Shown: positions 58,803-64,000 of the stretch, piece after piece
Position numbering within the stretch: the first letter of the stretch is position 1
Layout: each line of letters begins with the position of its first letter
Notes under the pieces: model-generated
The model's database searches: none
The model's input: only the letters and a program-made list of their open reading frames with translations
What the model was told of the DNA's origin: nothing
Position numbers and translations under genes: made by a program
Source of the DNA: Lingula anatina
Taxonomy: Eukaryota > Brachiopoda > Lingulata > Lingulida > Lingulidae
Direction of reading: 5' to 3'
DNA: 64,000 bases
NCBI RefSeq assembly: GCF_001039355.2
Contig: NW_019775694.1
Location: 131,923-195,922 of the forward strand

Positions 58803-59696
58803 AGCCTCGGTCACAACCGGATGCACGAATTTAAGAACCTTACGGCCCCTGCGAATTTTGGGTGCAGTGGAGGCCGTGGAGTTGGTAGAGGTAGAGGGAA
58901 GTTTGCAATGGAAAGGCGCAAGTCTGACTTGCGAGTTGCAGGGTCCTCGTGAGAAGCAGTCCTGAACGCTAATTGCAAGGTGCGATGTACTCATTTCTTG
59001 AGTTTGTCTTGCTACCTGCGTACGTGGCATGCACTCGCCATTTACGAAGAGAATGCTACGCACGGCGAAAGTAATTTCCTTTTGCTTCACACTTGCCTCA
59101 CACGCTTGTATTGATGTACTGACCGCGTACGTCTACATACGTCATTTTTGCCTCCTGTCCCCCCTTTTTTCTTTTTCCTCCTTCTTTCTTTTCTGTTTTC
59201 TTAGCTTCTTTCCCTTGCCTTTTGGAGGCATATTAGAAGCTGAACTGAGCAAATTTCGAAAATTTTGTAATGTTGTACACGAAGCACAAGCGACGTTATT
59301 TGTCAAGACACGAGCGTGCATCGTGAGCACGCCTTTTATACTCCTGACGTGGGGCCGACGCACTTCCGCCGTGCTTTCGACTTTGTTCGTTAGTTGTGAG
59401 GGCCTGCGTCGTACTCAACACGCAAAGGACACTTGCTCCTTCATTATTTACGACGTGCGTCTTGGACCACGCACGACTCACCTGTATACTTCTCGAGAAC
59501 TCCTTGCGAGTGGAGTAAGTTACATTTGCTGCCTCGTTGTTCGTAGAATCTTTTGGACATGTCCAACATCCTCCGTATGTGCTTACGGGCTGTCTGCGAA
59601 TTCCAAAATTCGCAAGAAAAACTTGCGCGGCACGTGAAATTCTGCGCAAAATTTGGACGCAAACAGGCCGTAAGAGCCCGTGCGGTGACCGAGGCT
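58803..59696. mobile_element. Harbinger-like element with 12-bp perfect inverted ends
   Basis: AGCCTCGGTCAC at 58803 and GTGACCGAGGCT ending at 59696, flanked by TTA on both sides (58800-58802, 59697-59699). A 3-bp TWA target duplication is characteristic of PIF/Harbinger elements. Internal similarity of the two ends extends further (CTTACGGCC and GGCCGTAAG). The 202-codon frame at 59029-59637 matches no family I know, so the copy is probably non-autonomous. Confidence 0.7.
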
Positions 59697-59912
59697 TTAT
59701 ACATAAATCTGGCTCTGAAAAAAATATATGGATTCATTTATAATCCAGTTGCTATCTTAAAAATAAGAAAGATTGGCCAGATTGCTATAAATATTGATTT
59801 TCTGTATGGAACAAGCAACAAGTGAGAACGGTGAAAATTTTAACACTAATTACAATTATTTCCTGTCATGTTACCTAAATGCGTTATATTATGCACTAGG
59901 TATACATTGAAG

Positions 59913-60028
59913 ATGGCAGAAAAGGTCAAAGAAGAGAGACAGAGTCCACTACATGATGTACGAAAAGAAAGACTTAATGGGAAGAATGGTAGATATGACA
60001 CAGATAAACCAGTCAAAACCCATGAAGG
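59913..60028 (+). CDS. ZNFX1-like copy B, first coding exon
   Basis: 116 nt encoding MAEKVKEERQSPLHDVRKE... and ending CATGAAGG before GTAAGT (phase 2). The acceptor ATGCACTAG sits just upstream of the ATG. GG plus the A at 60395 restores a Gly codon (EG-LARPVY), so the two exons join in frame across a 366-bp intron. It defines the role of the homologous exons scattered from 18 to 31 kb. The peptide is hydrophilic and has no domain. Confidence 0.75.
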
Positions 60029-60077
60029 GTAAGTATTTGCAAAACTTGGGATCTTAACGTTAATATACCCTGTACTG

Positions 60078-60104
60078 TTTGTGTGTGTGTGTGTTTGTGC
60101 GGGC

Positions 60105-60155
<51 letters not shown>
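60078..60155. repeat. (GT)n microsatellite
   Basis: A GT run of about 75 bp in the short intron of copy B. Confidence 0.95.
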
Positions 60156-60156
<1 letters not shown>

Positions 60157-60394
60157 GAGTGACAGAGATATAGGTCGAGGGTGTTGAGAAAACATACTGT
60201 CAGACAATGAGAGAAAGAGGGGAGAGAGGAAAGGAGGGATCTAGAAAGAAAGACTGAATGAAGGTAAATTAGACACTTTTTTCACGCTGATACTAGGCAT
60301 TTAAAAAAAACATCAGTGAAAGGAAAATAAAACGTTTAAAATATACAATTTGGTCTCAAAATGTATAAGTAGGCTTTCTTTCTTTTTTTTTCAG

Positions 60395-63300
60395 ATTGGC
60401 CAGGCCAGTTTATAAACGGGGGCCAAAAGCTGGTGACATGACCACGAAATGGACACAGAGCGAAGTGCGCTACATGGGTTACAAAAAGTTGGAAGAATTG
60501 ATGCAAAGGAATCAGGGTGATGCTCTTCTGTACTTGGCATCCCCTAAAAATGGTTTTCGTGAGCTTCTCGTGTCCAAAAAGCTGGAAGGTGGTCTTCTTT
60601 CTCTTCTCCTGTCTGTGTTGGCTTATGTAGGTCAGGCAGATCAGCTCCGATCGCATTTGATTACGGTTCTCAACATTACCAATGAATCGCCATTGCTTTC
60701 AGCAGGAGGTCCCGTTCAGAGCTGTATTATCAAGATGGTTCTAGCCCGAAACAGCCAGGCTGTCGATGTCAATTTTCTTGGCAATGTAATCAAGTTGGTC
60801 CAGTTACTTCTGACTCTTCTGCCTCGATCTAGTCACCTACATGCCAGCACCCTTTTACCATTAATACAGAAGGTAGTAGATGGCAAGGCAGACAGTGGTA
60901 ATATTGACTGCCTGAAAGGACCATTACAGCAAGCTACCGAAATAAAAGATGCCGTCGAAAATGACTTAAGACTGGGTTTTAAAGCACAAGATGCAGAAAA
61001 TGCTCCTGAAGATCTCACAACTCCTCCCGATGATTTTCGTGAGTGCAGTATATTTCCAAGTAGGGAAGACCTTATCACCGATGAACAACCTTTCCTGAGG
61101 GCCAACATTGTGAAGGGAAAGTACAGTTCCGTTGATCATTATCTTGATGTCCAGTTTAGGCTGCTGAGGGAAGATTTCATAGCACCACTTCGCAATGGCA
61201 TCAAAGAGTACTTGGTCAATTTAGATCGTGGGCAAGAACATGCCAGGTTGTCAGATGCTAGGGTTTACCATCATGTGTACTTTCAAATGCCCAATTGTGC
61301 TAAGAATCAAATCACTTATCCGGTCAAGTTTGATGTGTCAAGGCTCTCCAGGGTCAAGTGGGAGCACAGTAAACGGTTGATATGTGGCTCTCTTGTGTGT
61401 CTATCAAAGGACAGCTTTGAAACTGTAATTTTTGCAACAGTTGCTGATAGAGACCCAAAGAAGCTTCAGAAAGGTATTATTGAGCTCCACTGTGATACAG
61501 AAAGCCTTGCAGTGCTTTCCGCAAGCATGCGTGAGGTTTTCGTCATGGTTGAGTCTTCTGCCTATTTTGAAGCATACCGGCATGTCTTGAGGGGGCTTCA
61601 GGAGTTGAGCCAGGAAAATTTACCCCTTCAAGAGTACATTATTGGCTGTGATAGTGCGCCCAGACCACCGAAATACATTTTAGATTCGGGCCTGCCATTG
61701 GACCTCACCTGTCTAATCGACAGAGATATTGTAGGACGACAAAAGTTTGAAGCAGTTGATATTTTCAAAGAAGATACCTGGCCAGATGCAGAGAAGCTGA
61801 ATTTAGATGAGTCCCAAAGTGCAGCATTAAAGAGTGCTCTAACCAAAGAATTCTCTGTCATTCAAGGTCCACCGGGAACGGGAAAAACATACATAGGGTT
61901 AAAAGTTGTAAGAGCTCTCATGGCAAACAGACCAATTTGGGCATCTGGAGAGAGAGAGGAAAATGGGAATGTTATCCAGCACGAGACATTAGATTTGCTT
62001 GACCCAGAAGAGGGAGCCCTAGAAAAGAGAGACGTTAACAAACCAATACTGCTTGTATGTTACACCAATCATGCCCTAGACCAGTTTTTAGAAGGCATTG
62101 TAAAATTTCAGCCCAACAAAGTTGCAAGAATTGGAGGAAGAAGCAGCTCTGAAGATCCTGCTCTTCAAAGGTGTCTTCTGCAAAATCTAAAAAAAGATCA
62201 TCCAACTGACAGGGAAAGAAGGAGGGGAATCGCCCGTTTGCTTGGGGAGCTTTCGTTATTGGCAGAGGCCGTCCGTTATTTTACAGATATTTACAATTCC
62301 CTCAGTTATATTGGAAATAAACAAATACGCAGTTTGTTATCTGAATCGCAACAGAAGTCTCTAGAGTATGTTGCGAAAGATGTTGATTACTGGCTTCTTG
62401 CTGAAGACCGCAAGGTAATCTTGCAGCAAGAGATTAAACAACGGCACCAGTTTAAGAATGATAGTCAGTCTGCTGGCGAAGAGCCAGCAAACATTAATGA
62501 AACAAACCCCCAAACAAGTGGCAGGGATGTGGAAGACGGAGACGAGTTGTTAGCAGTGTCTGAAGAGAAATCAGTCTACCGAAGCGAGGGATCTACCGAA
62601 GAAACAGTAGGCGTTGGTGAAACAAGCCCCCAAGAAAGTGACAGTGATGTGGAAGAAGGAGACAAGCTGTTAACAGAGTCTGAAGTAAATAGAGGAGACC
62701 AAATCAAGGAATCTGACGTGTCTGAACTTTGCAATAGAAAAGAAGAATTGTCGGATGGAGAGAGTGATCTAGATGAAACAGCTACTGGATTAAAGACGCC
62801 AGAGACAATTGAGGAAGATGGAGATATGAGAAAAAGTGACAGCGAAAGTCTGTTGAATAAAGAAGATAGCTCCGTTGCTGTAAAAGGAGAGGCTGAATTA
62901 TTGTCCGATCAACGTGAAATCATAGAAGGAGAATATGATTTTGAATCAGATCAAACGTCATTTAATCAGGCCGATGATTTCTTGGATGATGTTCAAATTG
63001 TGGATAATGACACTGATATTTTGAAGACCATCGCTCAACATGTAGTAAAATCGGAAGAGATGGAGGAGAATGCATATACTACCGAGATGGACAAATTTGA
63101 ACAGCCTTTAAAAATGTCGAAAAAAATGAAAAGGGAAATGCGACTAGAGATGAAGAAATTTGAAAGTGTACTTCACCAGGCCAGTTGTGGTGATGACTAC
63201 ATGACTGAAGAGGAGGCAGAAAGCATAGAAAACCTTTGGGTTCTCTCCATTGCAGACAGATGGCGTTTGTATCGTTATTGGAAACGCTTATTTTATGAGG

Positions 63301-64000
63301 ACATTTTCCAGCGCCTTCAGTATAAGATCATAGAATACAATCGTACTCGGCTTGCACTGCAAGAAATATACGATGACCTAGATTTCCAGCTGCTTCAAAA
63401 CATGCATATATTAGGCATGACTACGACTGGGGCAGCAAAGTATCACCACATTCTCAGACGACTTCGTCCGCGGATTGTTATTGTAGAAGAGGCAGCAGAA
63501 GTGTTTGAGTCCCACATTGTGACGACACTCACAGAAGGTTGCGAGCACCTGATTCTCATAGGAGACCATCAGCAGCTACGACCAAACCCTGCTGTTTATG
63601 CTCTGGCCAAGAAGTTCAACCTAGAGATATCCCTTTTTGAACGAATGGTGCGAAACGGTATGCACTGTGACAGACTGGCCATACAGCACCGCATGCGACC
63701 TGAGATATCACGTCTTCTGGTGCCTGACATATACGACCATCTTCTTGATCATGAGTCTGTTCGCCATTATGTGAATGTGAGAGGAATTGAAGAAAACTTG
63801 TTCTTTATTGACCACAATTTCCAAGAAGAGAGTGACGATGATAGCAAAAGTCACTCCAACAAGCACGAAGCATCCTTCCTTGCTGCTCTCTGCCAGTATC
63901 TCATAAATCAAGGTTACAGTAAATCACAGATCACCATTCTGACCACATACACTGGCCAACTTTTCGAAATGAAAAAACACCTCCCAAGAGATAAATTCCA
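60395..64000 (+). CDS. ZNFX1-like helicase, copy B (runs off the window)
   Basis: The exon opens after TTTTTTTTCAG and stays open for 1,202 codons to the window edge. Counting from the first coding exon, it has the ZNFX1-type N-terminal region (SIFPSREDLI, FLRANIVKGKYSS), Walker A GPPGTGKT near 530, CYTNHALDQFLEGI, a long acidic linker (about 710-990), IVEEAAEV near 1069, GDHQQLRPNP and QHRMRPEI. It is very similar to copy A in the N-terminal and motor blocks but quite different in the acidic linker and in the stretch after Walker A, where several residues are missing or replaced. The zinc-finger part lies beyond the window. Its role is inferred as for copy A: an RNA-binding SF1 helicase in antiviral or small-RNA pathways. 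Confidence 0.9.

Noticed and set aside
59029-59637. 202-codon plus-strand open frame
   Set aside because: Lies wholly inside the Harbinger-like element, overlaps several equally open frames on both strands and has no recognisable transposase motif.
1-64000. tRNA, rRNA or snRNA genes
   Set aside because: I found no stretch with convincing cloverleaf or internal promoter boxes by eye; a covariance-model scan would be needed to be sure.

Overview
This window is animal nuclear DNA. It has spliced genes with GT-AG introns, many microsatellites, miniature inverted-repeat transposons, a non-LTR retrotransposon, and single-copy animal genes such as a CENP-K kinetochore gene. The style (AT-rich, repeat-dense, multiplied ZNFX1-type genes) fits a marine invertebrate, perhaps a deuterostome. 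The species cannot be fixed from the sequence alone. Isolated single N bases (2590, 11961, 18523, 24094, 25301, 37926) look like contig joins. Most sit at the edge of a near-identical direct repeat, so several apparent tandem duplications are probably two haplotypes laid end to end.

Layout. 1-4.1 kb: fold-back and hAT-like repeats and one doubtful terminal exon. 4.2-5.7 kb, minus strand: the 5' exons of a C2H2 zinc-finger gene. 5.7-6.3 kb: a shared head-to-head promoter. 6.35-10.9 kb, plus strand: a complete eight-coding-exon CENP-K gene whose last coding bases have been amplified into a 3' minisatellite. 11-21.4 kb: repeats, three MITE families and duplicated leader segments. 18-31.7 kb: an array of copies of one small first coding exon, interrupted by a decayed CR1/L2-like retrotransposon. 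32-37.9 kb: a 5.9-kb exon encoding a ZNFX1-like helicase (copy A), cut short at a contig join.

38.5-51.5 kb: tandem RGG-rich exons, one of them split exactly by a 12,016-bp insertion with a 3-bp CAA target duplication. The insertion carries an intact 16-exon, 1,267-residue gene of a DUF6729-like, transposase-like family on the minus strand, with tandem repeats near both ends. 51.8-59.8 kb: repeats, large inverted-repeat segments, a 539-bp solo LTR with its empty site nearby, and an 894-bp Harbinger-like element. 54.8-64 kb: a second ZNFX1-like gene (copy B), with leader, first coding exon and large helicase exon running off the window.

Two themes tie the window together. The first is a locally expanding ZNFX1-like family. 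In other animals ZNFX1 is an RNA-binding helicase of antiviral sensing and small-RNA inheritance. Here its short first exon, its RGG exon, its acidic linker and one zinc-finger unit are all being duplicated or diverging. The second is heavy transposon traffic, including the large multi-exon element, which is the best candidate for an under-described system.
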